Source: Pseudomonadota bacterium
GTDB taxonomy: Bacteria; Pseudomonadota; Gammaproteobacteria; Xanthomonadales; Xanthomonadaceae
Assembly (NCBI GenBank): GCA_023388715.1
Contig: JAEWFT010000021.1
Location: 1 to 64,000, forward strand
DNA length: 64,000 nucleotides
Direction of reading: 5' to 3'
The position numbers and the translations under genes were made by a program. The notes below the pieces were generated by a model. It made no database searches. It saw only the letters and a program-made list of their open reading frames with translations, and had not been told where the DNA came from. Positions 17,142-27,052 of this stretch are shown here, piece by piece (the first letter of the stretch is position 1; the number at the start of each line of letters is the position of its first letter).

Positions 17142-18047
17142 ATGGAGTTCAAGGACTATTACGGCATCCTCGGCCTGGAGCCAAGCGCCGGCGAGACCGA
17201 AATCAAGACCGCTTACCGCAGGCTGGCGCGCAAGTACCACCCCGACGTCAGCAAGGAGGCGGGGGCCGAGGAGAAGTTCAAGGCGGTCAACGAGGCCTAC
17301 GAGGCGCTGCGCGACCCGCAGAAGCGCGCGGCCTACGACCAGTTGCGCGCGGGTGGGTACCGCCCCGGCGACCAGGTGCGGCCCCCTCCCGGCGGCTTCC
17401 ATCGCGGGCCAGCCGGCGCCCAGCCGGACTTCGACTTCGACGAAATCTTCGCGGGAGGCGGCGCCGGTGGCGGGTTCTCAGACTTCTTCGAGAGCATGTT
17501 CGGGCGCGGCGCGGGCGGCGGCCGTGCGCGCGGGCCGCAACCGACGGGCGACACCCGCGCCAAGCTCGCGGTGCCGCTGGAGTCGGTGCATGCCGGCGGC
17601 AGCGTGCGGATCTCGGTGGCGGGACGCACGCTCGACGTGCGCGTGCCGAAGGGCATCCGCCCCGGCCAGGTCATCCGGCTGGCACGCCAGGGTGGCAACG
17701 GCGGCGACCTGCTGCTGGAGATCGAATATGCCGCCCACCCGCAGTTCGAGGTCGACGGCCGCAACATCATCCACGTGCTGCCGGTGGCGCCCTGGGAAGC
17801 GGCGCTCGGGGCCACCCTCAGCGTGCCGACCCTGGGGGGGCAGGTGGACCTCAAGATCCCGGCGGACTCGGAATCCGGGCGCAAGCTGCGCCTGCGCGGG
17901 CGCGGGCTGCCGGCGTCCGGCAATGCGGCCGCGGGCGACCAGATCGTGGAGCTGGAGATCCTCGCCCCGCGCGCGCACGACGACGCCCAGCGCGAGGCCT
18001 ATGCGCGCATGCGCGATGCCTTCGGGAGTGACTGGCGCCGCGCGTGA
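17142..18047 (+). CDS. DnaJ-class co-chaperone, CbpA-like
   Basis: The 301-residue protein starts with a J domain (DYYGILGLEPSAGETEIKTAYRRLARKYHPDVS) carrying the HPD tripeptide that stimulates the ATPase of DnaK. A Gly/Phe-rich region follows (about residues 85-135), and then two beta-rich client-binding domains joined without the cysteine-rich zinc finger of DnaJ (PLESVHAGGSVRISVAGRTLDVRVPKGIRPGQVIRLARQG). That combination is the CbpA/type II layout. ATG 17142 has CAGGAGA 6 bases upstream. A TAGACT box at 17077-17082 is a possible -10. The gene converges on the response regulator, 14 bases apart. Confidence 0.92.
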   Translation: MEFKDYYGILGLEPSAGETEIKTAYRRLARKYHPDVSKEAGAEEKFKAVNEAYEALRDPQKRAAYDQLRAGGYRPGDQVRPPPGGFHRGPAGAQPDFDFDEIFAGGGAGGGFSDFFESMFGRGAGGGRARGPQPTGDTRAKLAVPLESVHAGGSVRISVAGRTLDVRVPKGIRPGQVIRLARQGGNGGDLLLEIEYAAHPQFEVDGRNIIHVLPVAPWEAALGATLSVPTLGGQVDLKIPADSESGRKLRLRGRGLPASGNAAAGDQIVELEILAPRAHDDAQREAYARMRDAFGSDWRRA

Positions 18048-18061
18048 CGCGGAGGCGCGGC

Positions 18062-18427
18062 TCAGCCGCCGACGTGCTGGACGATCAGTTCCGCCAGTTC
18101 GGATTCGCTGAACGGCTTGGTGATGTAGGCCTTGGCGCCCTGGCGCATGCCCCAGACGCGGTCGGTGTCCTGGTCCTTGGTGGTGACCAGGATGACCGGG
18201 ATGTGGCGCGTGGTGGGCTCGCGGGTGATCGCGCGCGTGGCCTGGAAGCCATTGAGGTTCGGCATCACCACGTCCATCAGGACCAGGTCGGGCAGTTCGC
18301 GCTTGGCGGCCTCGACCCCGGCCGCGCCATCTTCCGCGGTGAAGGCCTCGTGGCCCAGCTTTTCGACGATGCGGCGGATGCCCATCAGCTGCGAGGGCGA
18401 GTCGTCGACGATCAGGATGCGTGCCAT
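18062..18427 (-). CDS. Single-domain response regulator, PilH-like
   Basis: This 121-residue protein is a receiver domain alone: acidic pocket D8/D9, phosphorylatable Asp52 (LVLMDVVMPNLNGFQATRAI), the T-T-K segment after strand 4 and conserved Lys104 (YITKPF). The wording LMDVVMPNLNGFQATR and VTTKDQDTDRVWGMRQGA closely follows PilH of the twitching-motility chemosensory system, so I call it PilH-like. No pilG, pilI, pilJ or chpA gene lies beside it here, so the pathway assignment is uncertain. Output must go through protein interaction, since there is no DNA-binding or enzymatic domain. Confidence 0.88.
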   Translation of the reverse strand: MARILIVDDSPSQLMGIRRIVEKLGHEAFTAEDGAAGVEAAKRELPDLVLMDVVMPNLNGFQATRAITREPTTRHIPVILVTTKDQDTDRVWGMRQGAKAYITKPFSESELAELIVQHVGG

Positions 18428-18450
18428 GAGGATTCCCGTTTGGTCAGGCG

Positions 18451-18456
18451 ATTGTA
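18451..18456 (-). promoter_or_regulatory. Putative -10 box of the response regulator gene
   Basis: TACAAT on the minus strand lies 23 bases before the ATG at 18427, in the 74-base gap after the oxidoreductase gene. A convincing -35 is not seen. Confidence 0.35.
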
Positions 18457-18501
18457 GCCGTAGCGCCAACCCCCGCAAACTCCGCCGCGACGCGGTCGAG
18501 G

Positions 18502-19497
18502 TCAGGGGATGCGGACCACCGTGCGCCCAAGCGACCCCCCGGCCAGCATCGTGTCGAATACCGATGGCAGGTCCTCCAGCCCCACTTCGCGGGTGCAGAT
18601 CGCCTCCAGCGCCGCCGGCTTCCAGTCGCCGGCCAGCCGGCGCCAGACTTCGTCGCGCAGTTCGCGCGCGGTGCCGGCCGAGGCCACGCCCAGCAGCGAG
18701 ACGCCGCGGATGATGAAGGGCATGACCGTGGCGTGCAGTTCATGGGTGGCGGCAAGGCCGGCGGTGGCGACGTTGCCGTACGGCGCGGTGTGCGCCAGCA
18801 GCGCGGCCAGCATCGGCCCACCGACGTTGTCGAGGGCGCCGCCGAAGCGCGCCGTGTCCATCGGGCGGGTGGTGGAGAGCGCCTCGCGACCGAGCACCTC
18901 GCTGGCACCGAGCGACCGCAGGTATCCGGCCTGACCGGCCTTGCCGCTGATCGCATGGACTTCGTAGCCGGCCTTGCGGAAGATCGCGATCGCCATCGAG
19001 CCCACGCCGCCTGTGGCGCCGGTCACCGCCAGCGGGCCGAGCGCTGGCGTCTGCCGGTTTTCCTCCATGCGCAGCAATGCCAGCGCCGCGGTGAAGCCGG
19101 CGGTGCCGAGGATCATGCTGTCGCGCAGGCTCAGGCCCGCGGGCAGGGGGACCACCCACCTGGACTCCAGCCGCGCGTACTCGGCGTAGCCGCCATCGCG
19201 GGTTTCGGACAGGCCGCTGCCGGTCACCAGCACCGCGTCGCCCTCGCGGAGCGCCGGATCGCTGGACGCGACCACGTGGCCGGCCACGTCGATGCCACCC
19301 ACCAGCGGGAAGCGGCGCAGGATCCGGCCGCGCCCGGTGCCGGCCAGCGCGTCCTTGTAGTTCACCGACGAGAACGCGGTGCGGATAACCACCTCGCCCG
19401 GGTTGAGGTCGTCCAACGACAGCAGCTCGATCCCGCCGCGGTAGCCGTCGGCGTCGTCATGGATGCGGAACGCCCGGAAGCGTGCGGGGATGCTCAT
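18502..19497 (-). CDS. acuI: Quinone-oxidoreductase-like protein, YhdH/AcuI type
   Basis: This is a medium-chain dehydrogenase/reductase of 331 residues without zinc ligands. Members of the YhdH/AcuI branch reduce acrylyl-CoA to propionyl-CoA with NADPH. The evidence is the N-terminal SSVNYKDALAGTGRGRILRRFPLVGGIDVAGHV signature, the SRWVVPLPAGLS segment, the Rossmann motif VTGATGGVGSMAIAIFRKAGYEV (about residues 150-175) and the conserved C-terminal LDRVAAEFAG-type end. Its ATG overlaps the stop of the LOG gene by 4 bases with GGAGG upstream, so the two are coupled. Substrate is inferred from the subfamily; the exact reaction here is untested. Confidence 0.85.
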   Translation of the reverse strand: MSIPARFRAFRIHDDADGYRGGIELLSLDDLNPGEVVIRTAFSSVNYKDALAGTGRGRILRRFPLVGGIDVAGHVVASSDPALREGDAVLVTGSGLSETRDGGYAEYARLESRWVVPLPAGLSLRDSMILGTAGFTAALALLRMEENRQTPALGPLAVTGATGGVGSMAIAIFRKAGYEVHAISGKAGQAGYLRSLGASEVLGREALSTTRPMDTARFGGALDNVGGPMLAALLAHTAPYGNVATAGLAATHELHATVMPFIIRGVSLLGVASAGTARELRDEVWRRLAGDWKPAALEAICTREVGLEDLPSVFDTMLAGGSLGRTVVRIP

Positions 19498-20105
19498 ACG
19501 TCCTCCGGCGTGAGCTTGAGCTGGCTGCGGCGCTTCTCGTCCAGCCACTTGTCGGCCTGCGCAGGCACGTAGCCCTGCATCCAGGCGAGCATGCCGTCGA
19601 TGTCCTCGCCATGCCACAGGTCGCCCCGCTGCTCCGCATGCAGGAAGCGCTCGCGAACCATGGTGTCCAGCATGGTGACCAGCGGCTGCCAGAAGCCGTT
19701 GACGTCAAGGAATGCGCACGGCTTGTTGCCCAGCCCCAGCTGGCGCCAGGTCAGCATCTCGAACATCTCGTCGAGGGTGCCGAACCCACCGGGCAGGGCG
19801 ATGAAACCATCGGCCAGCTCGAACATGCGCTGCTTGCGCGTGTGCATGGAGTCCACGACATCCAGCCGGGTGACGCCGCGATGGGCGACTTCCCAGTCCA
19901 CCAGTTGCTGGGGGATCACGCCGATCACCTCGCCACCGCCGGCAAGGACCGCATCCGCGACCACGCCCATCAACCCGACGTTGCCGCCGCCGTACACCAG
20001 CGCCAGGCCGTCTTCGGCCATGCGTCGCCCAAGCGCCGCGGCCTTGCGCGCGTAGTCCGGGTGGGCACCGGCATTGGAACCGCAGTACACGCAGAGGGTT
20101 TTCAT
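19494..20105 (-). CDS. LOG family protein (cytokinin riboside 5'-monophosphate phosphoribohydrolase type)
   Basis: The 203-residue protein has both LOG signatures: VYGGGNVGLMGVVADAVLAGGGEVIGVIP and the PGGFGTLDEMFEMLTW active-site motif with the catalytic Arg/Glu pair (MHTRKQRMFELADGFIALPGG). These enzymes hydrolyse nucleoside 5'-monophosphates such as AMP or cytokinin nucleotides to base and ribose phosphate; older annotation as lysine decarboxylase is wrong for this family. ATG 20105 lacks a ribosome-binding site but is exactly 6 bases from a GATAAT box, suggesting a leaderless message. The stop overlaps the start of the oxidoreductase gene. Confidence 0.92.
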   Translation of the reverse strand: MKTLCVYCGSNAGAHPDYARKAAALGRRMAEDGLALVYGGGNVGLMGVVADAVLAGGGEVIGVIPQQLVDWEVAHRGVTRLDVVDSMHTRKQRMFELADGFIALPGGFGTLDEMFEMLTWRQLGLGNKPCAFLDVNGFWQPLVTMLDTMVRERFLHAEQRGDLWHGEDIDGMLAWMQGYVPAQADKWLDEKRRSQLKLTPEDV

Positions 20106-20111
20106 GCGTCG

Positions 20112-20117
20112 ATTATC
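20112..20117 (-). promoter_or_regulatory. -10 box placed for a leaderless LOG-gene transcript
   Basis: GATAAT on the minus strand is separated from the ATG by 6 bases (20106-20111). The T-rich tail of the terminator just upstream lies where the -35 would be, so terminator and promoter are packed together. No consensus -35 is seen. Confidence 0.45.
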
Positions 20118-20122
20118 GCGCG

Positions 20123-20156
20123 TCGCAAACACAAACGGCGCACCGGAGTGCGCCGT
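20123..20156 (-). terminator. Terminator of the sucA-sucB-lpd operon
   Basis: A perfect 9-base stem (ACGGCGCAC at 20135-20143 and GTGCGCCGT at 20148-20156) with a CGGA/TCCG loop is followed on the minus strand by TTTGTGTTTG. It lies about 145 bases past the lpd stop codon and just before the LOG gene. Confidence 0.65.
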
Positions 20157-20194
20157 CCTTGTCACCTTGAAGCTAGACGAGGCGCCGGAGCGCT

Positions 20195-20278
20195 GCGGGT
20201 TTTTCGCGACAATCGGCGACATGGATGTCGCCGATTAGCCTACATGGACGTACTTGCGGCGTGTCGCGAAAATCCCGC
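20195..20278. repeat. Nested inverted repeats between lpd and the LOG terminator
   Basis: Outer arms of 17 bases at 20195-20211 and 20262-20278 are complementary with one mismatch (GCGGGTTTTTCGCGACA against TGTCGCGAAAATCCCGC). They enclose a perfect 12-base inverted repeat at 20211-20236, and a further GTGTCGCG/CGCGACAC pair sits at 20261-20268 and 20281-20288. No gene is seen in this 196-base interval. Confidence 0.7.
20211..20243 (-). repeat. GTAG-headed palindrome (REP-like)
   Basis: Read on the minus strand: GTAG (20243-20240), 3 bases, a 12-base arm AATCGGCGACAT, 2 bases, and its perfect complement. GTAG-headed palindromes are the layout of REP elements mobilised by RAYT transposases in Stenotrophomonas and relatives. 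A second element of the same geometry is at 36511-36545. Confidence 0.5.
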
Positions 20279-20301
20279 GCCGCGACACGGCCGCAGCGAA
20301 C

Positions 20302-21732
20302 TCAGTTCGCCTTGTGGATCGCGCGCTTGTGCACCGCCATCGCCGCGTCGTGGACGGCTTCCGACAGGCTGGGATGCGCATGGCAGATGCGCGCCAGGTC
20401 GTCGGCGCTGCCCTTGAACTCCATCGCCAGCACGCCCTCGTGCACCAGCTCCGAGACGTTGGCGCCCACCAGGTGCATGCCCAGGATGGTGTCGGTTTCC
20501 TCGTGCGCCAGCACCTTCACGAAGCCTGCCGGCTCGGCCATCGCCACCGCGCGGCCTACCGCCGCAAAGGGGAAGCTGCCCGCCTTGTACGGGACGCCTT
20601 CGGCCTTCAACTGCTCCTCGGTCTTGCCGACCCAGGCGATTTCCGGCTCGGTGTAGATGACCCACGGAATGGTGTCGAAGTTGACGTGGCCGGGCAGGCC
20701 GGCGATGAGCTCGGCCACCGCGATGCCTTCCTCGAAGCCCTTGTGCGCCAGCATCGGCCCGCGCACGCAGTCGCCGACCGCCCACACGCCGTCGACACCG
20801 GTATGGCAGTGCTCGTCGACCTCGATCTGGCCGCGCTCGTTGAGCTTCACCCCGGTGCCCTCGGCCAGCAGGCCCCTGGTGGCGGCGCGGCGACCGACGG
20901 CCACCAGCAGCTTCTCCACCACCAGCGTCTGCGCCTCGCCCTTGGCATCGGTGTAGCTGACGTGCACGCCGTCCTTGCCGACTTCGACGTTGGTGCACTT
21001 GGTGCCCAGGCGGATGTCGAGGCCCTGCTTCTTGAACTCGCGCGCGGCGACCTTGGCCACTTCCTTGTCGGCGGCAGCCAGGAAATCCGGCATGCCCTCG
21101 AGCACGGTGACCTGCGAACCGAGGCGATTCCACACGCTGCCCAGTTCCAGCCCGATCACCCCGGCGCCGATCACGCCCAGCGTCTTCGGCACGGACTCGA
21201 AATCCAGCGCGCCGACGTTGTCGACGATGTGCTTGCCATCGAACTTCGCGAACGGCAGTTCGATCGAATCCGAACCGGCGGCCAGGATCACGTTGGTGCC
21301 CTTGAGCGCGATCTCGGAACCGTCGTGCTGCTTCACCTTCACCACGTTGCCCGGCTGCAGGGTGCCGAAGCCGCTGAACGAGGCGACCTTGTTGGCCTTG
21401 AACAGAGCCGCGATGCCGCCGGTGAACTGCTTCACGATGCCGTCCTTGCGGGCGACCATCTTCGGCACGTCGATCGCGGGCTTGTCGAAGCTGATGCCGT
21501 GCTGGTCGAACAGGTGGCCCATGTTCCAGAACTGGCGGCTGGAATCCAGCAGCGCCTTGGACGGGATGCAACCCACGCGCAGGCAGGTGCCGCCCAGCGC
21601 GGGCTTGCCATCCTTGCCCAGGGCGGCGTCCACGCAGGCGACCTTCAGGCCCAGCTGCGCGGCGCGGATGGCCGCATGGTAGCCCGCCGGGCCGCCACCG
21701 ATGACCACGACGTCGAAATTCTGTTCGCTCAT
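20302..21732 (-). CDS. lpd: Dihydrolipoyl dehydrogenase (E3)
   Basis: This FAD flavoprotein reoxidises dihydrolipoamide of 2-oxo acid dehydrogenase complexes, passing electrons to NAD. The 476 residues show the FAD-binding GGGPAGYHAAIRAAQLGLKVA, the redox-active disulfide GGTCLRVGCIPSKALLD (Cys50 and Cys55), the NAD-binding GVIGAGVIGLELGSVWNRLG and the C-terminal dimer-interface H-L-V-G-A-N-V-S-E with the catalytic His-Glu pair. ATG 21732 is preceded by AAGGAA; the frame runs a little further upstream. Third gene of the sucA-sucB-lpd operon, so it is presumably the E3 of the 2-oxoglutarate dehydrogenase complex. Confidence 0.96.
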   Translation of the reverse strand: MSEQNFDVVVIGGGPAGYHAAIRAAQLGLKVACVDAALGKDGKPALGGTCLRVGCIPSKALLDSSRQFWNMGHLFDQHGISFDKPAIDVPKMVARKDGIVKQFTGGIAALFKANKVASFSGFGTLQPGNVVKVKQHDGSEIALKGTNVILAAGSDSIELPFAKFDGKHIVDNVGALDFESVPKTLGVIGAGVIGLELGSVWNRLGSQVTVLEGMPDFLAAADKEVAKVAAREFKKQGLDIRLGTKCTNVEVGKDGVHVSYTDAKGEAQTLVVEKLLVAVGRRAATRGLLAEGTGVKLNERGQIEVDEHCHTGVDGVWAVGDCVRGPMLAHKGFEEGIAVAELIAGLPGHVNFDTIPWVIYTEPEIAWVGKTEEQLKAEGVPYKAGSFPFAAVGRAVAMAEPAGFVKVLAHEETDTILGMHLVGANVSELVHEGVLAMEFKGSADDLARICHAHPSLSEAVHDAAMAVHKRAIHKAN

Positions 21733-21760
21733 TTCGGGAGTTCCTTTGCGTTCAAGCAGG

Positions 21761-21781
21761 AAGCCCCGCATCGCGGGGCTT
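21761..21781 (-). terminator. Intercistronic hairpin between sucB and lpd
   Basis: A perfect 9-base stem AAGCCCCGC/GCGGGGCTT with a 3-base loop sits in the 57-base gap. No T-run follows, so it may attenuate or protect the upstream mRNA end rather than terminate fully, lowering lpd expression relative to sucAB. Confidence 0.5.
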
Positions 21782-21789
21782 CGCGTGGC

Positions 21790-23019
21790 TTACATGCCCA
21801 GCAGCATCCGGTGCGGGTTCTCGAGCTGGTTCTTGATGTCGACCAGGAACAGCACCGCGTCCTTGCCGTCGATGATGCGGTGGTCGTAGGACAGCGCGAT
21901 GTACATCATCGGCGCGGCGACGACCTGGCCGTTCTCGACGATGGGGCGCTCCTTGATCGTGTGCATGCCCAGGATCGCCGACTGCGGCGGGTTGACGATC
22001 GGGGTCGACATCAGCGAGCCGAACGTGCCGCCATTGGTGATGGTGAAGGTGCCGCCCTGCAGGTCCTCGAGCTTGAGCCCGCCCTCGCGCGCCGCGCGGG
22101 CGTAGCCGTCGATCGCCTTCTCGACGTCGCCGAAGCCCATGCGCTCGACGTTGCGCAGCACCGGCGTGACCAGGCCGCGGTCGGTCGACACCGCGATCGA
22201 GATGTCGGCATAGCCGTGGTAGATGATGTCCTCGCCGTCCACGGAGGCATTGACCACCGGGTACTTCTGCAGCGCGTTGGCGGCGGCCTTGGCGAAGAAG
22301 CTCATGAAGCCAAGCTTGATCCCGTGGTCCTTCTGGAACTGCTCGCCCAGCTCCTTGCGCATCGCCATCACCTTGGCGAGGTTGACCTCGTTGAACGAGG
22401 TCAGCATGGCGATGGAATTCTTCGATTCCATCAGGCGCTCGGCGATGCGCTTGCGGATGCGGGTCATCGGCACCCGCTCTTCCGGGCGCGCCCCGCCCGA
22501 CACGCCGGCGGTCTTGCCGCTCGCGTAGTTGACGATGTCTTCCTTGGTGACCATGCCGCGGCGGCCGGTGCCCTGCACGTCGGACGGGTCCACGTTGCTG
22601 GTGGCGGCGGCGAAGCGGGCGCCCGGCGGCAGCTCGGCGGACTTGGCCTCCGGCGCCGGCTTGGTCGACGCGGGTGCCTTGGCATCGGCCTTGGCGGCCT
22701 CCGCCTTGGGCTGCACTTCCTGCGCTCCGGCGGCGGGCTGGGCCTGCTTGCCGGCGCTGGCGGCATCTGCGCTGGCGGCGGCGCCTTCCTCGATCACCGC
22801 AATGACCTGCTGGCTGTTGACGGTGGCGCCGGCCTCGAACTTGATTTCCTTCAGCACGCCGTCGACTGGCGAGGGCACTTCCAGCACGACCTTGTCGGTT
22901 TCCAGGTCAAGCAGGTTTTCGTCGCGCTTGACCGCGTCGCCGGCCTTCTTGTGCCAGCTGGCGATGGTCGCGTCGGAGACGGATTCGGGGAGGACCGGAA
23001 CTTTGACTTCGGTGGCCAT
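21790..23019 (-). CDS. sucB: Dihydrolipoyllysine-residue succinyltransferase (E2 of 2-oxoglutarate dehydrogenase)
   Basis: E2 transfers the succinyl group from lipoate to CoA and forms the core of the complex. The 409-residue protein has one lipoyl domain (residues 1-78; lipoylated Lys43 in LETDKVVLEVPSP), an Ala/Pro/Lys-rich flexible linker, a peripheral subunit-binding domain (PGARFAAATSNVDPSDVQGTGRRGMVTKEDIVNY, about residues 132-168) and the catalytic domain ending in the active-site SYDHRIIDGKDA. It lies between sucA (45 bases upstream) and lpd. Length matches the E. coli protein closely. Confidence 0.97.
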   Translation of the reverse strand: MATEVKVPVLPESVSDATIASWHKKAGDAVKRDENLLDLETDKVVLEVPSPVDGVLKEIKFEAGATVNSQQVIAVIEEGAAASADAASAGKQAQPAAGAQEVQPKAEAAKADAKAPASTKPAPEAKSAELPPGARFAAATSNVDPSDVQGTGRRGMVTKEDIVNYASGKTAGVSGGARPEERVPMTRIRKRIAERLMESKNSIAMLTSFNEVNLAKVMAMRKELGEQFQKDHGIKLGFMSFFAKAAANALQKYPVVNASVDGEDIIYHGYADISIAVSTDRGLVTPVLRNVERMGFGDVEKAIDGYARAAREGGLKLEDLQGGTFTITNGGTFGSLMSTPIVNPPQSAILGMHTIKERPIVENGQVVAAPMMYIALSYDHRIIDGKDAVLFLVDIKNQLENPHRMLLGM

Positions 23020-23064
23020 GGGGCGTCCTGTCGGGAATGCGTGGGAGAGTTCGGGGCGAACGGA

Positions 23065-25926
<2,862 letters not shown>

Positions 25927-26018
25927 GATGGCGTCGAAGAGCTCTGGGAATGGGGAGGGGAGGCGGATCGCGGGCTGTGCGGCATGATCGAGGCCCATTC
26001 AGCAGCGCAATCCGCGCA

Positions 26019-26024
26019 ATTATA
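26019..26024 (-). promoter_or_regulatory. -10 box of the sucA operon
   Basis: A perfect TATAAT on the minus strand lies 20 bases before ATG 25998 and 92 bases before GTG 25926. The -35 region is GC-rich and unconvincing; a 7-base stem GGGCGCC/GGCGCCC (26043-26062) overlaps it and could instead end the GNAT transcript. Confidence 0.55.
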
Positions 26025-26140
26025 GCCCTGCCGGCGGGCTTGGGGCGCCGCTGCAGGCGCCCGCAATGCACTGTTCCGCGGTGGTCGCCATGCTGTCGGG
26101 CAAGGATGCCGGACGCGCCGGCGGGCGCACCCGGATGGCG

Positions 26141-27052
26141 TCAGATCCCGAGCGCGCGGTACTCGGTGCAGGGGCGGGCGCGCTCCCAGAACGGGTCGAA
26201 GACGCCGCGCAGGTGGCGCGCGCGGCCGGGGCTGTCGAGCACCGCCTCGCCTTCCCAGCGATGCCCGAGCGGGCGGAAGTAATGGCCGCCGCGGTCATTG
26301 ACGATGAACGCCGACGGATAGGACCGGTCCACCATTTCCTCGACCGCGCGGAACATGATCGCGGTGGACAGGCGCTGGCCGAGCGCGATCAGCGGCGCCA
26401 GCGCACGCTGCGGCGCGCCCGGATCCTGCAGCAGGATCCGGATCGCGGTGTCGCCGGTTGTGGCCAGGCGACGCAGCGCGGCCACCACGTCGGCCTGGTC
26501 GAGCAGGCCCGGATCGAGGTCGCGGGTGTAGATCGCCACGCCCCGGCGCGCGCCCTCGATCACCGCGATGGTGGCGGCGATGGCCTCCTCGCGCGACTCC
26601 ACGCGGCGGGAATCGGTGAGCGCCAGGCCCATCTGCTGGTGCTCGATGCCGGCTTCCTGGAAGCGTCCGCCGACCGCGCGGAAGCCGTGGCGCTGGTAGA
26701 AATCGATGGCGCCCACCTGCGCGTTCAGTGCCACCTCCGGCCAGCCGCGGCTGCGGGCGTCCTGCAGCAGCGCCGCCAGCAGGGCATCGCCGACGCCGCG
26801 CCCGCGCCAGGCCTCCAGCACCGCCATCCTGCCGATGTGCCCGTCCGGCGTGAGGCGCGCGGTGCCCACCGCGGTGCCATCGAGCAGGCGCGCCAGGGCA
26901 TGGGTCGACACCGCGTCGAGCGCGTCGCGCTCCAGCTCCGCCGGCACGCCCTGTTCGTGGATGAAAACGGCCTCGCGGATGGCATGCAGCTCGGCGCGGG
27001 CGGCGTCGAAGGCGACCAGCTCGACCCGGAACGGCGGGGGCGCATCATTCAT
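26141..27052 (-). CDS. GNAT N-acetyltransferase fused to a C-terminal domain of unknown function
   Basis: Residues 1-145 are a GNAT acetyltransferase: VFIHEQGVPAELERD, then the acetyl-CoA-binding motif A RMAVLEAWRGRGVGDALLAALL (residues 75-96) and the FYQRHGFRAVGGRF end. Residues 150-303 form a second domain (IYTRDLDPGLLDQADVVAALRRLA, IRILLQDP, FIVNDRGGHYFRPLGHRWEGEAVLDSP, GVFDPFWERA) that looks like a phospholipase-D-like fold without the HKD catalytic motif. The start is ATG 27052, overlapping the preceding gene; ATG 27058 would add two residues. It is the last gene of purB - ribosomal oxygenase - GNAT. The substrate is unknown. Confidence 0.82.
   Translation of the reverse strand: MNDAPPPFRVELVAFDAARAELHAIREAVFIHEQGVPAELERDALDAVSTHALARLLDGTAVGTARLTPDGHIGRMAVLEAWRGRGVGDALLAALLQDARSRGWPEVALNAQVGAIDFYQRHGFRAVGGRFQEAGIEHQQMGLALTDSRRVESREEAIAATIAVIEGARRGVAIYTRDLDPGLLDQADVVAALRRLATTGDTAIRILLQDPGAPQRALAPLIALGQRLSTAIMFRAVEEMVDRSYPSAFIVNDRGGHYFRPLGHRWEGEAVLDSPGRARHLRGVFDPFWERARPCTEYRALGI

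Noticed and set aside
19494..20105. Lysine decarboxylase
   Set aside because: The PGGxGTxxE motif defines the LOG phosphoribohydrolase family; no PLP-binding lysine is present.
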